Positions 33,871 through 42,737 are shown, counted from the stretch's first letter. The stretch: 64,000 nt of DNA from Achromobacter aegrifaciens (GCF_902859735.1 NZ_CADIJY010000022.1:16457-80456), one strand, 5' to 3'. The notes: generated by a model not told the origin, from the sequence alone. Program-made: numbers and translations.

Positions 33871-36214
33871 GCGCTGGCTGCCGCGGCTGTTCAAGCTGGG
33901 GCTGCTGCTGATTCTCTGCGCCGGCGCCTGGCAAAGCCGCCACGGCTGGCCGGTGTCGGCCAACCTGATGGAGCTGGTGCCCCAGGCCGGCGCCGACGCC
34001 ACGCGCCAATTGGCCGAGGCCCGCATCCAGGAGCCCCTGTCGCGCCAGCTCATCGCGCTGGTCGCGACTCAAAGCGCAAACGCCGGCGCGGATGCCGCGG
34101 CCCCCGCGCGCCTGCTTGCGCAGCGCTGGACCGACAGCGGCCTGTTTTCTTCCGTGCAGGTGGAACTGCAAATCGACGTGCCCGCGCTGCGCGCGCAACT
34201 GCTGGCGGGCCGGCTGGCCATGCTGCCGGCGGCCGACCGGCATCAGCTCGAGACCGATCCCGCGGCCTACGCCCAGCGCCGCGCACGCGAGCTGTCCGAT
34301 CCATTTTCATCTTCGGGCCTGGTGCCGGCGGACCAGGACTGGCTGGGCCTGACGCGCCGCGCCGAACAGGCGCTGCGCCCAGGCGGCGCGGTGCAGTACG
34401 ACATGGGCACGGGCACCCTGCAGGCCGAACATGCCGGCAGACGCTGGATGCTGGTGCGCGCAGAAACCCGCGGCGATGCGTTCGACGCGGCCGCGCCCCA
34501 ACAAATCGCCGCGCAGCTCGAACAGGACCGCGCGGCGCTCGGCGCGGCCGGCGCCGAGCTGCTGGTGGCCGGCGGCCCCCTGTACGCCGCCGCGGGCCGG
34601 GCGCAAGCGGTTGCCGAAAGCAGCTGGATCGGTACCGGCGCCACCATCGGCATCGTGCTGGTCCTGCTGCTGGCGCTGCGGCGCGTGCGCGCGCTGCTGG
34701 CTTTCGTGCCGGTCGCCGTCGGGCTGCTGACCGGCGCGGTGGCCTGCGTGGCAGTGTTCGGCTCCATCCACGTCCTGACCCTGGTGATCGGCGCGAGCCT
34801 GATCGGCGTAGCGGTGGATTTCCCCATGCATTGGCTCGGCAAGAGCTATGGCATGGCCGACTGGCAGGCCTGGCCCGCGCTGCGGCGCGTCCTGCCCGGG
34901 CTGACCATCAGCCTGGCAGCCAGCCTGGTCGGCTACGTCGCGCTGGCGTTCACCCCGTTCCCCGCGCTGACGCAGACCGCGGTGTTCTCGGCCGCCGGCC
35001 TGCTGGGCGCCTACGCCTGCACCGTGTGCCAGTTGCCGGCCTGGATGGACGGCTGGCGGCCCCGCCCCTGGCAGCCGCTGCTGCGTTTTGCCGAGGCCGC
35101 GCTGCACGCGCGTCAGCGCCTGGCCGGACGCCGCGCCGCGCTGTGGCTGGGCGCCGTGGCCCTTATCGCCGCCACTGCCGGCGGCATCAGCCGGCTGAGC
35201 ATCCAGGACGATCTGCGGCAATGGCTGAGCCTGCCCGCGCCCTTGCTGCAGCAGGCCCGGCAGATCGGCGAAATCACCGGTTTCATGCCGACCAGCCAGT
35301 TCTTCCTGGTGCGCGCGCCTGACGCCGACGAGCTGCTGCGCAGGCAGGCGCGGGTGTCGCAGGCGCTGGATGCGCTGGTCGCGCGCGGCGATCTCGCCGC
35401 CTACAACGCCTTGAGCCAGCTGGTCTCGCCGGCCGCCGACCAGAAGGCGCTGGGCGCGACGCTGGCCAACCTGGCCGGGCAGCCCGACGCCTGGAAGCCG
35501 CTTACCGACATCGGCATCCCCTACGCCGCCTTGCGCCTGGAACTGCAATCCATGGCCGCGCTGCCGCCGCAGGCCATCGAAGACGCGCTGCAAGGCCCGC
35601 TGGCCGAACGCTGGCGGCCGCTGTGGCTGGGCGTGCGTGAAGGACAGGCCGCAGGCATGGTGACCTTGCTGGGCCTGCGCGACGCGTCCGCGCTCGAGGC
35701 CATCGCCCGGGTTGCCCCGGACGTCACGCTGGTGGACCGCAGCGGCGAACTGAATCGCATGTTCGCGGCCACGCGCATCGAAGCCGCCGAGCTCAAGCTG
35801 CTGTCCTATGGGGTCGCGGCGCTGTTGCTGCTGCTGACTCTGGGCCGCGCCGCCGCCTGGCGCATCCTGGCCGTGCCGCTCGCGGCCACCGCATGCAGCC
35901 TGGCCGCGCTGGGCTATCTGGGCCAGCCGCTCACCCTGTTCAGCCTGTTCGGTTTGCTGCTGGTGTCGGCCATCGGCGTGGATTACGCCATCTTCATGTA
36001 CGAGCGGGTCGCGGGCGCGGCCGCCAGCCTGGTCGGCATCCTGCTGGGCGCCGCCACCACGCTGCTGTCCTTCGGCCTGCTCGCCGTCAGCCAGACGCCC
36101 GCCATCGCCAACTTCGGGCTGGCGGTCGCGCTGGGCGTGGCCTTCTCGCTGCTGTGGGCGCCATGGATCAATCCGCCGCGCGCCGCCGCGCCGCATCCTG
36201 CTTTCAATAACTAA
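33854..36214 (+). CDS. RND/MMPL-like exporter of the aryl-polyene cluster
   Basis: The 786-residue inner-membrane protein has an N-terminal helix, a large periplasmic domain, a first block of helices (about 255-400, TIGIVLVLLLALRRVRALLAF, VIGASLIGVAVDFPMHWLGK), a second periplasmic domain, and a second block at the C-terminus (VSAIGVDYAIFMYERVAGAAASLVGIL). This is the MMPL/sterol-sensing-like layout. It begins with GTG after GAGGAGC. It likely extracts the product from the inner membrane for the LolA-like carrier. Confidence 0.85.
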   Translation: MRSPIERWLPRLFKLGLLLILCAGAWQSRHGWPVSANLMELVPQAGADATRQLAEARIQEPLSRQLIALVATQSANAGADAAAPARLLAQRWTDSGLFSSVQVELQIDVPALRAQLLAGRLAMLPAADRHQLETDPAAYAQRRARELSDPFSSSGLVPADQDWLGLTRRAEQALRPGGAVQYDMGTGTLQAEHAGRRWMLVRAETRGDAFDAAAPQQIAAQLEQDRAALGAAGAELLVAGGPLYAAAGRAQAVAESSWIGTGATIGIVLVLLLALRRVRALLAFVPVAVGLLTGAVACVAVFGSIHVLTLVIGASLIGVAVDFPMHWLGKSYGMADWQAWPALRRVLPGLTISLAASLVGYVALAFTPFPALTQTAVFSAAGLLGAYACTVCQLPAWMDGWRPRPWQPLLRFAEAALHARQRLAGRRAALWLGAVALIAATAGGISRLSIQDDLRQWLSLPAPLLQQARQIGEITGFMPTSQFFLVRAPDADELLRRQARVSQALDALVARGDLAAYNALSQLVSPAADQKALGATLANLAGQPDAWKPLTDIGIPYAALRLELQSMAALPPQAIEDALQGPLAERWRPLWLGVREGQAAGMVTLLGLRDASALEAIARVAPDVTLVDRSGELNRMFAATRIEAAELKLLSYGVAALLLLLTLGRAAAWRILAVPLAATACSLAALGYLGQPLTLFSLFGLLLVSAIGVDYAIFMYERVAGAAASLVGILLGAATTLLSFGLLAVSQTPAIANFGLAVALGVAFSLLWAPWINPPRAAAPHPAFNN

Positions 36215-36229
36215 AAGGAAATACCCGGC

Positions 36230-37477
36230 ATGGAACATCGCGAAGTCGTAGTCATAGGAGCGGGGCCGGCAGGCGCGGTCGCCGCCGCCCTGTTGAAGCG
36301 CCAAGGACATGACGTCCTGATGCTGGAACGCCAGCAGTTTCCGCGTTTTTCCATCGGCGAAAGCCTGCTCGCCCATTGCCTGGAATTCGTGGAAGAAGCG
36401 GGCATGCTGCCGGCGGTGCAGGCCGCCGGCTTCCAGGTGAAGAACGGCGCGGCGTTTGCCTGCGGCGAGCGCTATACCCACTTCGATTTCCGCGACAAGT
36501 TCAGCCCCGGCCCCGGCACCACGTTCCAGGTGCAGCGCGCGCACTTCGACAAAGTGCTGGCGGACGATGCCGCCCGCCAGGGCGTGGAAGTGCGCTACCT
36601 GCAGGAAGTGACGGCGGCCGATTTCGACGGCGACGCCCCCTTGCTGGATGTGCGCGGCGCCGATGGCGCGTCCTACCAGGTGCAGAGCCGGTTCGTGCTC
36701 GATGCCAGCGGCTACGGCCGCGTGCTGGCGCGCCTGCTGGACCTGGAGCGCCCGTCGTCGATGCCGCCGCGCAAGGCCATCTTCACCCATATCGAGGACC
36801 GCATCGACGACCCCGGCTTCGACCGCGAGAAGATCCTGATCAGCGTGCACCCGGAAGAACGCGGCATCTGGTACTGGCTGATCCCCTTCTCCAACGGCCG
36901 CTGCTCGTTCGGCGTCGTGGGCGGCGAAAACCTCTTCGGCGGCCCCGGCCAGGACCTGATGGCCACGCTGCGCGAGATGGCCGACGCCGCGCCCAATCTC
37001 AGGCGCGTCCTGAAGAACGCCGTCTGGGACACGCCCGCCAATACCATCGGCGGCTATTCGGCCAGCGTGACGCAGCTGCACGGCCCCGGCTACGCGCTGC
37101 TGGGCAACGCGGCGGAATTCCTGGACCCCGTGTTTTCCTCGGGCGTCACCATCGCCCTGCGCTCGTCCAAGCTGGCGGCCGACGCGCTGCACCGCCAACT
37201 GACCGGTGCGCAGGTCGACTGGCAGGCCGAATTCGCCGATCCGCTGATGGTGGGCGTGGAGACCTTCCGCGCCTATGTCCAGGGCTGGTACAGCGGGGAA
37301 TTCCAGGATGTGGTCTTCTACGAGAACGCGCAGCCCGAGATCCGGCGCATGATCAGCTCCATCCTGGCGGGCTACGCCTGGGACCGGAACAACCCCTTCG
37401 TCGCCAACCCGCAGCGCCGCCTGCGCATGCTGAGCGAACTTTGCCGCGGCGCCGAAGCGCAGCCGCTGCCCGCCTGA
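36230..37477 (+). CDS. FAD-dependent oxidoreductase with flavin-halogenase motifs
   Basis: The 415-residue flavoprotein begins REVVVIGAGPAGAVAAALL (GxGxxG). It also has WYWLIP at 214-219, the WxWxIP motif used to recognise flavin-dependent halogenases; FLDPVFSSG at 297-305, the FxxPxxSxG halogenase motif; and Lys71 in QVKNGAAF, near the position of the halogenase catalytic lysine. Relatives in aryl-polyene clusters are usually annotated as tryptophan-halogenase-like or dehydrogenase. AAAAGGAAA precedes the ATG. It may halogenate the pigment as in xanthomonadin-type compounds, but a dehydrogenase or hydroxylase role cannot be excluded. Confidence 0.75.
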   Translation: MEHREVVVIGAGPAGAVAAALLKRQGHDVLMLERQQFPRFSIGESLLAHCLEFVEEAGMLPAVQAAGFQVKNGAAFACGERYTHFDFRDKFSPGPGTTFQVQRAHFDKVLADDAARQGVEVRYLQEVTAADFDGDAPLLDVRGADGASYQVQSRFVLDASGYGRVLARLLDLERPSSMPPRKAIFTHIEDRIDDPGFDREKILISVHPEERGIWYWLIPFSNGRCSFGVVGGENLFGGPGQDLMATLREMADAAPNLRRVLKNAVWDTPANTIGGYSASVTQLHGPGYALLGNAAEFLDPVFSSGVTIALRSSKLAADALHRQLTGAQVDWQAEFADPLMVGVETFRAYVQGWYSGEFQDVVFYENAQPEIRRMISSILAGYAWDRNNPFVANPQRRLRMLSELCRGAEAQPLPA

Positions 37478-37485
37478 TCCCGACC

Positions 37486-38043
37486 ATGGCCGCCACCCGC
37501 TCCTCCTTCCTGTCCGCCGCGCGCACCCTGGGCGCGCTGCTGGCGCTTGCCCTGCTGGCGGGCTGCGCGGGCGCGCCGCCCTTGCCGGCGGGCAACGCGG
37601 ACTTCACGCTGCCGCGGCAGCTGCATGTGGTGCAGGCCGTCGCCGGCCAGCCGCCGCTGGACGCGCTGCTGGTGGTGCAGCGCGAAGGCGCCGCCTTGCG
37701 CTGGTCCCTGTTCGATCCCATGGGCGTGCCGCAGGCGCGCCAGATGCTGGAACGCGGCCAATGGCGCAACGACGGCTTCCTGCGGCCCAATGCCGGGGCG
37801 CGCGATCTGTTCGCCGCCCTGATGTTTGCGTGGACGCCCGAAGCGGAACTGGATGCGGCCTACGGCGCGGGCAACTGGCGCGCCAGCCGCGAGGACGATG
37901 GCGCGGCGCAACGCGAGCTGCTGGACCGCGGCGGTTCGCGCTGGAGCGTGCGCTGGCCGCAGGCCGCGCAGACCGGCACGTTCATCATCACCACTGCCGA
38001 CCAGGTCACCTGGCGGATCTCGCCCTTGAAGGAGCAGCCATGA
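37486..38043 (+). CDS. DUF3261-type lipoprotein of the aryl-polyene cluster
   Basis: This 185-residue protein has a lipoprotein signal (LGALLALALLAGCAG, lipobox LAGC). The body includes LHVVQAVAGQPPLDALLVVQREGAALRWSLFDPMGVPQARQML, similar to a LolB/DUF3261 fold. It is probably an outer-membrane acceptor for the pigment, paired with the LolA-like protein. The start at 37486 is 8 bp after the previous stop; its stop overlaps the next ATG. Confidence 0.78.
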   Translation: MAATRSSFLSAARTLGALLALALLAGCAGAPPLPAGNADFTLPRQLHVVQAVAGQPPLDALLVVQREGAALRWSLFDPMGVPQARQMLERGQWRNDGFLRPNAGARDLFAALMFAWTPEAELDAAYGAGNWRASREDDGAAQRELLDRGGSRWSVRWPQAAQTGTFIITTADQVTWRISPLKEQP

Positions 38044-39239
38044 ACACCTGGTTGGGTACGCCCGGCGTGGTGTGCGCGCTGGGCGCCGGCATCGACGCGG
38101 TAGCCCGCGCCGCCTACGCCGGCGACACCTCGGGCATGCGCCCGCAGCCGGATTGGGTCCATGGCCGCACGCTGACGCTGGGCGGCCATGCGGACGCGCT
38201 GCCGCCCATCCCCGACACGCTGCCCGCCCATCACCACAGCCGCAACAACCAATTGCTGCTGGCCGCCGCTTTGCAGATCGAACCGCAACTGCGCGCCGCC
38301 GTGGCCCGCCATGGCGCCAGCCGCGTCGCCGTCGTGCTGGGCACCAGCACTTCCGGCGTCAACGACAATGCGCCGGCCTTCCGCCAACTGGCAGCGCAGG
38401 GCGCATGGCCGGACGGCTACGACTACCGCCGCCAGGCGCTGTCGTCCCCCGCCGCCTTTTTCGCGGACTGGCTGGGCGCCGCCGGCCCCGCCTACACGCT
38501 GTCCACGGCCTGCACCTCCAGCGCCCGCGCCCTGCTGTCGGCGCGCCGCCTGCTCGCCTCGGGCCTGTGCGACGCCGTGGTCTGCGGCGGCGCGGACACC
38601 CTGTGCCGCCTGACCATCAACGGCTTCGCCACGCTGGAAGCCATCGACGACATGCTGTGCCTGCCCTTCTCTGCCAACCGCCGCGGCATCAACATCGGCG
38701 AAGCCGGCGTGCTGTTCCTGATGGAACGCGAGCCCGCAGGGGAGCGCTCCGTGGCGCTGCTGGGCGGCGGCGCCAGCTCCGACGCCTGGCACATGTCCGC
38801 GCCCGAACCCAGCGGCGCCGGCGCGCGGGTAGCCATGCAGGCCGCGCTGCAATCCGCCGGCGTGGACGCGGCCAGCATAGGCTGGGTCAATCTGCACGGC
38901 ACCGGCACCCTCCACAACGACGCCATGGAAAGCCAGGCCATGCACGCCGTCTTTCCGCAGGGCGTGCCCTGCGCCTCGACCAAGGCGCTTACCGGCCACG
39001 CGCTGGGCGCGGCAGGCGCGCTGGAAGCGGCGCTGGCCTGGGCCACGCTGTCGGCCGGCAATGCCGAAGGACGGCTGATGCCCCACGTCTGGGACGGGCA
39101 GCCCGATCCAACCCTGCCGGCGCTGGATTTCAGCACCGCGCAGCACCGCTACGCGCAAGGCCGGCCGCGCCTGGCCATGAGCAATTCCTTCGCCTTCGGC
39201 GGCAACAACGCCAGCCTGATCCTGGGAGCCCAAGCATGA
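38040..39239 (+). CDS. apeO: Beta-ketoacyl-ACP synthase (ApeO type)
   Basis: The 399-residue condensing enzyme has a complete catalytic set: STACTSSARALL (Cys), VNLHGTGTLHNDAMESQA (His) and STKALTGHALGAAGALEA (Lys and His), ending MSNSFAFGGNNASLIL. It probably pairs with the chain-length-factor-like protein at the start of the operon to extend the polyene. Symbol by order and family; ATGA overlap with the lipoprotein gene. Confidence 0.85.
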   Translation: MNTWLGTPGVVCALGAGIDAVARAAYAGDTSGMRPQPDWVHGRTLTLGGHADALPPIPDTLPAHHHSRNNQLLLAAALQIEPQLRAAVARHGASRVAVVLGTSTSGVNDNAPAFRQLAAQGAWPDGYDYRRQALSSPAAFFADWLGAAGPAYTLSTACTSSARALLSARRLLASGLCDAVVCGGADTLCRLTINGFATLEAIDDMLCLPFSANRRGINIGEAGVLFLMEREPAGERSVALLGGGASSDAWHMSAPEPSGAGARVAMQAALQSAGVDAASIGWVNLHGTGTLHNDAMESQAMHAVFPQGVPCASTKALTGHALGAAGALEAALAWATLSAGNAEGRLMPHVWDGQPDPTLPALDFSTAQHRYAQGRPRLAMSNSFAFGGNNASLILGAQA

Positions 39240-39691
39240 CGACCTGGCCGGTATCCAGCCTGCTGCCGCACGCCGGCGACATGATCCTGATCGACGAGGT
39301 CTGCAGCCACGACGCCGACAGCCTGACCGCGCGCGCCGTGGTCAGGCCCGGCCCCTACTCGCTGCCCGACGGCTCATTGCCGCCATGGCTGGGCATGGAG
39401 CTGATGGCGCAGGCCGTGGGCGCCTGGGCCGGCTGCCAGGCGCGCCAGGCAGGCGAACCCGTCAAACTGGGCTTTCTGCTCGGCACCCGGCGCTACGAAA
39501 GCCACGCCGACGCGCTGCCCGCCGGCGCCCGCCTGACCATACATGCGCGCCGCGGGCTGATCGACGCCAGCGGCATGAGCGTCTTCGAATGCGAACTGCG
39601 CGACGACGCGCGCCTGCTGGCCGAGGCCAGGCTGAACGTCTATCAGCCCAAGGACCCCGCCGCTTTTATCCAGGAAGAATCACCCGAATGA
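39236..39691 (+). CDS. apeP: Hotdog dehydratase subunit with acidic residue but no catalytic His (ApeP type)
   Basis: The 151-residue protein has the FabZ-like N-terminus SLLPHAGDMILIDEV and the helix WLGMELMAQAVGAWAG that carries the catalytic acid (Glu55). Where FabZ has HFPxxP it reads PYSLPDGSLP, so the catalytic His is absent. This complements the hotdog domain fused to the ligase, which has the His but not the acid. The two should form a heterodimeric dehydratase. It overlaps both neighbours by 4 bp. Confidence 0.83.
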   Translation: MTTWPVSSLLPHAGDMILIDEVCSHDADSLTARAVVRPGPYSLPDGSLPPWLGMELMAQAVGAWAGCQARQAGEPVKLGFLLGTRRYESHADALPAGARLTIHARRGLIDASGMSVFECELRDDARLLAEARLNVYQPKDPAAFIQEESPE

Positions 39692-40419
39692 GCACCGCCC
39701 CCATACTCGTAACCGGCTCGAGCCGCGGCATCGGCCGCGCCATCGCGCTGGCCCTGGCCGACGCCGGCCACGACCTGGTGCTGCACTGCCGCCAGCGGCT
39801 CGACCAGGCGCAAGCCGTGCAGGCCGAAGTCCAGGCGCGCGGACGCCAGGCGCGCGTGCTGCAATTCGATGTGGCGGACCGCCAGCAATGCGCCGCCGCC
39901 CTGCAGGCCGACATCGACGCGCACGGCGCCTATTACGGCGTGGTCCTCAACGCCGGCCTGACCCGCGACGGCGCGTTTCCCGCTTTGACAGGCGACGATT
40001 GGGACCAGGTGCTGCGCACCAATCTCGACGGCTTCTACAACGTGCTCAGTCCGCTCGCCATGCCCATGATCCGCCGCCGCGCGCCTGGCCGCGTGGTCTG
40101 CATGGCGTCCGTGTCCGGCCTGATCGGCAACCGCGGCCAGGTGAACTACAGCGCCTCCAAGGCCGGCCTCATCGGCGCCGCGAAAGCTCTGGCCGTGGAA
40201 CTGGCCAAGCGCCAGATCACCGTCAACTGCGTGGCGCCGGGCCTGATCGACACCGACATGATCGACGAGCACGTGCCGGTCGAGGAAATCCTGAAGGCCG
40301 TGCCCGCGCAACGCATGGGGCGGCCCGAGGAAGTGGCCGCCGCCGTCGTATTCCTGATGTCTCCCGGCGCCGCCTACATCACGCGCCAGGTCATCGCCGT
40401 CAACGGAGGGCTGTGCTGA
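39688..40419 (+). CDS. apeQ: 3-oxoacyl-ACP reductase (FabG-like)
   Basis: The 243-residue short-chain dehydrogenase has the NADPH loop TGSSRGIGRAIA, NAG at the fourth strand, and the catalytic tetrad in MASVSGLIGNRGQVNYSASKAGLIG, with the family ending PGLIDTDM and VNGGLC. It reduces the beta-keto group after each condensation, before dehydration by the hotdog pair. Confidence 0.88.
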   Translation: MSTAPILVTGSSRGIGRAIALALADAGHDLVLHCRQRLDQAQAVQAEVQARGRQARVLQFDVADRQQCAAALQADIDAHGAYYGVVLNAGLTRDGAFPALTGDDWDQVLRTNLDGFYNVLSPLAMPMIRRRAPGRVVCMASVSGLIGNRGQVNYSASKAGLIGAAKALAVELAKRQITVNCVAPGLIDTDMIDEHVPVEEILKAVPAQRMGRPEEVAAAVVFLMSPGAAYITRQVIAVNGGLC

Positions 40420-41642
40420 TGAAACGCGTCGTCATCACCGGCATGGGCGGCATCAGCGCGCTCGGCAACGACTGGTCCAGCGTGCAGCAGGCGTTCCAGG
40501 CGGGGCGCAGCGCGATCCGCGTCATGCCCGACTGGTCGCGCTACGCCGAACTGAACACCCGCCTGGCCGGCCCCATCGAAGGCTTCCAGACGCCCGCGCA
40601 CTGGACCCGCAAGCAGTTGCGCAGCATGGGACGGGTTTCCCAGCTGGCGGTGCGCGCCGCGGAACTGGCGCTGGACGACGCGGCGCTGCTGGGCGACCCA
40701 TGCATCGCCGACGGGCGCATGGGCGTGGCCTGCGGCTCCTCGGTGGGCAGCACGGCGGAAATCCGCGCCTTCGGCAACATGCTGCTCAACGGCGTCACGG
40801 ACGACCTGAACGCCAATTCCTACGTCCGCATGATGCCCCACACCACCGCGGCCAACGTCGGCATCTTCTTCGAGCTGAAGGGCCGCATCATCCCGACCTC
40901 CAGCGCCTGCACCTCGGGCAGCCAGGGCATAGGCTACGCCTACGAAGCCATCCGCTACGGCCGCCAGGAGCTGATGCTGGCGGGCGGCGCGGAAGAGCTC
41001 TGCGCCAGCGAAGCCCTGGTGTTCGACGCGCTCTACGCGACCAGCCAGAAAAACGACACGCCCGAACTCACGCCCCGCCCCTACGACCGCGACCGCGACG
41101 GCCTGGTGATCGGCGAAGGCGGCGGCATGCTGGTGCTGGAATCGCTGGACCACGCACTGGCGCGCGGCGCGCGCATCCACGCGGAAATCGTCGGCTTCGG
41201 CAGCAATTCGGACGGCACGCACATCACCCGCCCCGAGGCCGGCACCATGCGCATCGCCATGGAAATGGCGCTGGCCGACGCGGGCCTGCCGCCGCAAGCC
41301 ATCGGCTACGTCAACGGCCACGGCACCGCCACGGAACAGGGCGACATCGCCGAAACGCAGGCCACGCACGGCCTGTTCGGCAGCCGCATGCCCATCAGCT
41401 CGCAAAAGAGCTACCTGGGCCACACCCTGGGCGCCTGCGGCGTGCTGGAGTCGTGGTTCAGCATTGAAATGCTCAACCGCGACTGGTATGCGCCCACGCT
41501 CAATCTGCGCAACGTCGACCCGCGCTGCGGCGAACTCGACTACCTGACCGAGGGCCGCAACATGAGCAACGAATATGTCATGAACAACAACTTCGCCTTT
41601 GGCGGCATCAACACCTCGTTGATCTTCCGCCGCTGGCGCTGA
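40419..41642 (+). CDS. apeR: Beta-ketoacyl-ACP synthase (ApeR type)
   Basis: The 407-residue FabF-like enzyme has SSACTSGSQGIGYAYEAI (Cys), YVNGHGTATEQGDIAE (His) and SSQKSYLGHTLGACGVLE (Lys, His), ending NEYVMNNNFAFGGINTSL. The start overlaps the reductase stop (TGATG) and has GGAGGG upstream. From the Xenorhabdus work recalled, ApeR performs condensations distinct from the ApeO:ApeC pair. Confidence 0.87.
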   Translation: MKRVVITGMGGISALGNDWSSVQQAFQAGRSAIRVMPDWSRYAELNTRLAGPIEGFQTPAHWTRKQLRSMGRVSQLAVRAAELALDDAALLGDPCIADGRMGVACGSSVGSTAEIRAFGNMLLNGVTDDLNANSYVRMMPHTTAANVGIFFELKGRIIPTSSACTSGSQGIGYAYEAIRYGRQELMLAGGAEELCASEALVFDALYATSQKNDTPELTPRPYDRDRDGLVIGEGGGMLVLESLDHALARGARIHAEIVGFGSNSDGTHITRPEAGTMRIAMEMALADAGLPPQAIGYVNGHGTATEQGDIAETQATHGLFGSRMPISSQKSYLGHTLGACGVLESWFSIEMLNRDWYAPTLNLRNVDPRCGELDYLTEGRNMSNEYVMNNNFAFGGINTSLIFRRWR

Positions 41643-41689
41643 AGTTCGCAATATCCGCGTTTTTCCCTCTCACGAATGGAATGCCTGTC

Positions 41690-42130
41690 ATGAACGTTTC
41701 TTACAAGCTGTCCGCCGCCCTGCTTTTGTCGCTCGCATGCTCGGCGCAAGCCCTGGCTGCGGATCGTACTGTCCATCTGCCCATGCAGGCCGCAGTCGAA
41801 GCCGCCCAGGCCGCCGGCAAGATCGACGGCAGCGTCAAGTTCTACCTTGCCGGCACCGGCCCCAAGGGCACGGTGCTGGAATCCGGCGTCGTCACCAACC
41901 GCAAGACCAACGCCTTCGCCAAGAAGGACGAGGACGCCTGCCTGTGGGTGGCCCAATCCGCCATCATCGCCCTTCACGAAGCGGCCAAGAAGGCCGGTGC
42001 GAACGCGGTGACCAATATCATCAGCTACTACCGCAAGAACGAATACAGCAGCAAGACCGACTATGAATGCCATGCCGGCGCGATGGTGGCCGGCGTCGCC
42101 CTGCGTGGCGACCTGGCCAAGGTAAAGTAA
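41690..42130 (+). CDS. Small exported protein at the end of the aryl-polyene operon
   Basis: The 146-residue product has a signal peptide (LSAALLLSLACSAQALA) and a mature domain with two cysteines (DEDACLWVAQSAI and TDYECHAGAMVAGVALRG) that could form a disulfide. Homologues are often misannotated as excinuclease ATPase subunit; there is no ATPase motif here. It follows the last ketosynthase by 47 bp, so membership in the operon is probable but not certain. ATG 41690 is preferred over ATG 41681 on spacing from GGA. Confidence 0.7.
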   Translation: MNVSYKLSAALLLSLACSAQALAADRTVHLPMQAAVEAAQAAGKIDGSVKFYLAGTGPKGTVLESGVVTNRKTNAFAKKDEDACLWVAQSAIIALHEAAKKAGANAVTNIISYYRKNEYSSKTDYECHAGAMVAGVALRGDLAKVK

Positions 42131-42147
42131 GCAAGGTGAACCGGCGC

Positions 42148-42222
42148 CCGCGGGAACACGCCCGCCGCGGGAAATCGCCCGCCGCCGGGAATCGCCCGCC
42201 GCCGGAAATCGCCGGCCGCCGG
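42148..42222. repeat. 17-bp tandem repeat, 4.4 copies
   Basis: Four units of 17 bp starting CCGCGGGAACACGCCCG (42148-42164), then 42165-42181, 42182-42198 and 42199-42215, followed by CCGCCGG. The units differ at a few positions each. The array fills the gap between the end of the aryl-polyene operon and the yqeY promoter region and may vary in copy number between strains. Confidence 0.8.
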
Positions 42223-42263
42223 TTTAAACTGCTTGTTTGTCGCAACACCACAAAGGTTTACCC

Positions 42264-42725
42264 ATGAGCACTGCTACGCTCAAGACCCGCCTCTCCGATG
42301 CCGTCAAGGACGCGATGCGCGCCAAGGCCGCCGAACGCCTGACCACGCTGCGCTTCCTGCTGGCTGCCGTCAAGCAGAAGGAAGTGGACGAACGCCGCGA
42401 CCTGAACGACGCCGAGATCACGGCCATCATCGAAAAGCAGGTCAAACAGCGCCGCGAGTCCATCGCCGCGTTCGAACAGGCCGGCCGCACCGAAACCGCC
42501 GAACAGGAAAAGGCCGAACTGCTGGTGCTGCAGGAATTCCTGCCGCAAGCCGCCACGCCCGAGGAAGTCTCGGCCGCCATCGACGCCGCGCTGGCGGAAG
42601 TGGCCGCGCAGGGCGTGACCGGCGCGCCCGCCATGGGCAAGGTCATGGCGCTGCTGAAGCAGGCCCTGGCCGGCCGCGCCGACATGACGGCGCTGTCACA
42701 GCAAGTGAAGGCCCGCCTGGCCTGA
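42264..42725 (+). CDS. GatB/YqeY domain protein
   Basis: The 153-residue helical protein matches the YqeY family: TLKTRLSDAVKDAMRAKAAERLTTLRFLLAAVKQKEVDERR, then LLVLQEFLPQAATPEEV and GVTGAPAMGKVMALLKQALAGRADM. It resembles the tRNA-binding tail domain of GatB and its function is not firmly known. AAAGG precedes ATG 42264. It is convergent with dinB. Confidence 0.9.
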   Translation: MSTATLKTRLSDAVKDAMRAKAAERLTTLRFLLAAVKQKEVDERRDLNDAEITAIIEKQVKQRRESIAAFEQAGRTETAEQEKAELLVLQEFLPQAATPEEVSAAIDAALAEVAAQGVTGAPAMGKVMALLKQALAGRADMTALSQQVKARLA

Positions 42726-42737
42726 GTCCGCACATGC

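Noticed and set aside
41690-42130. Excinuclease ATPase subunit
   Set aside because: Homologues carry this label in databases, but the protein is a 146-residue exported product without ATP-binding motifs.
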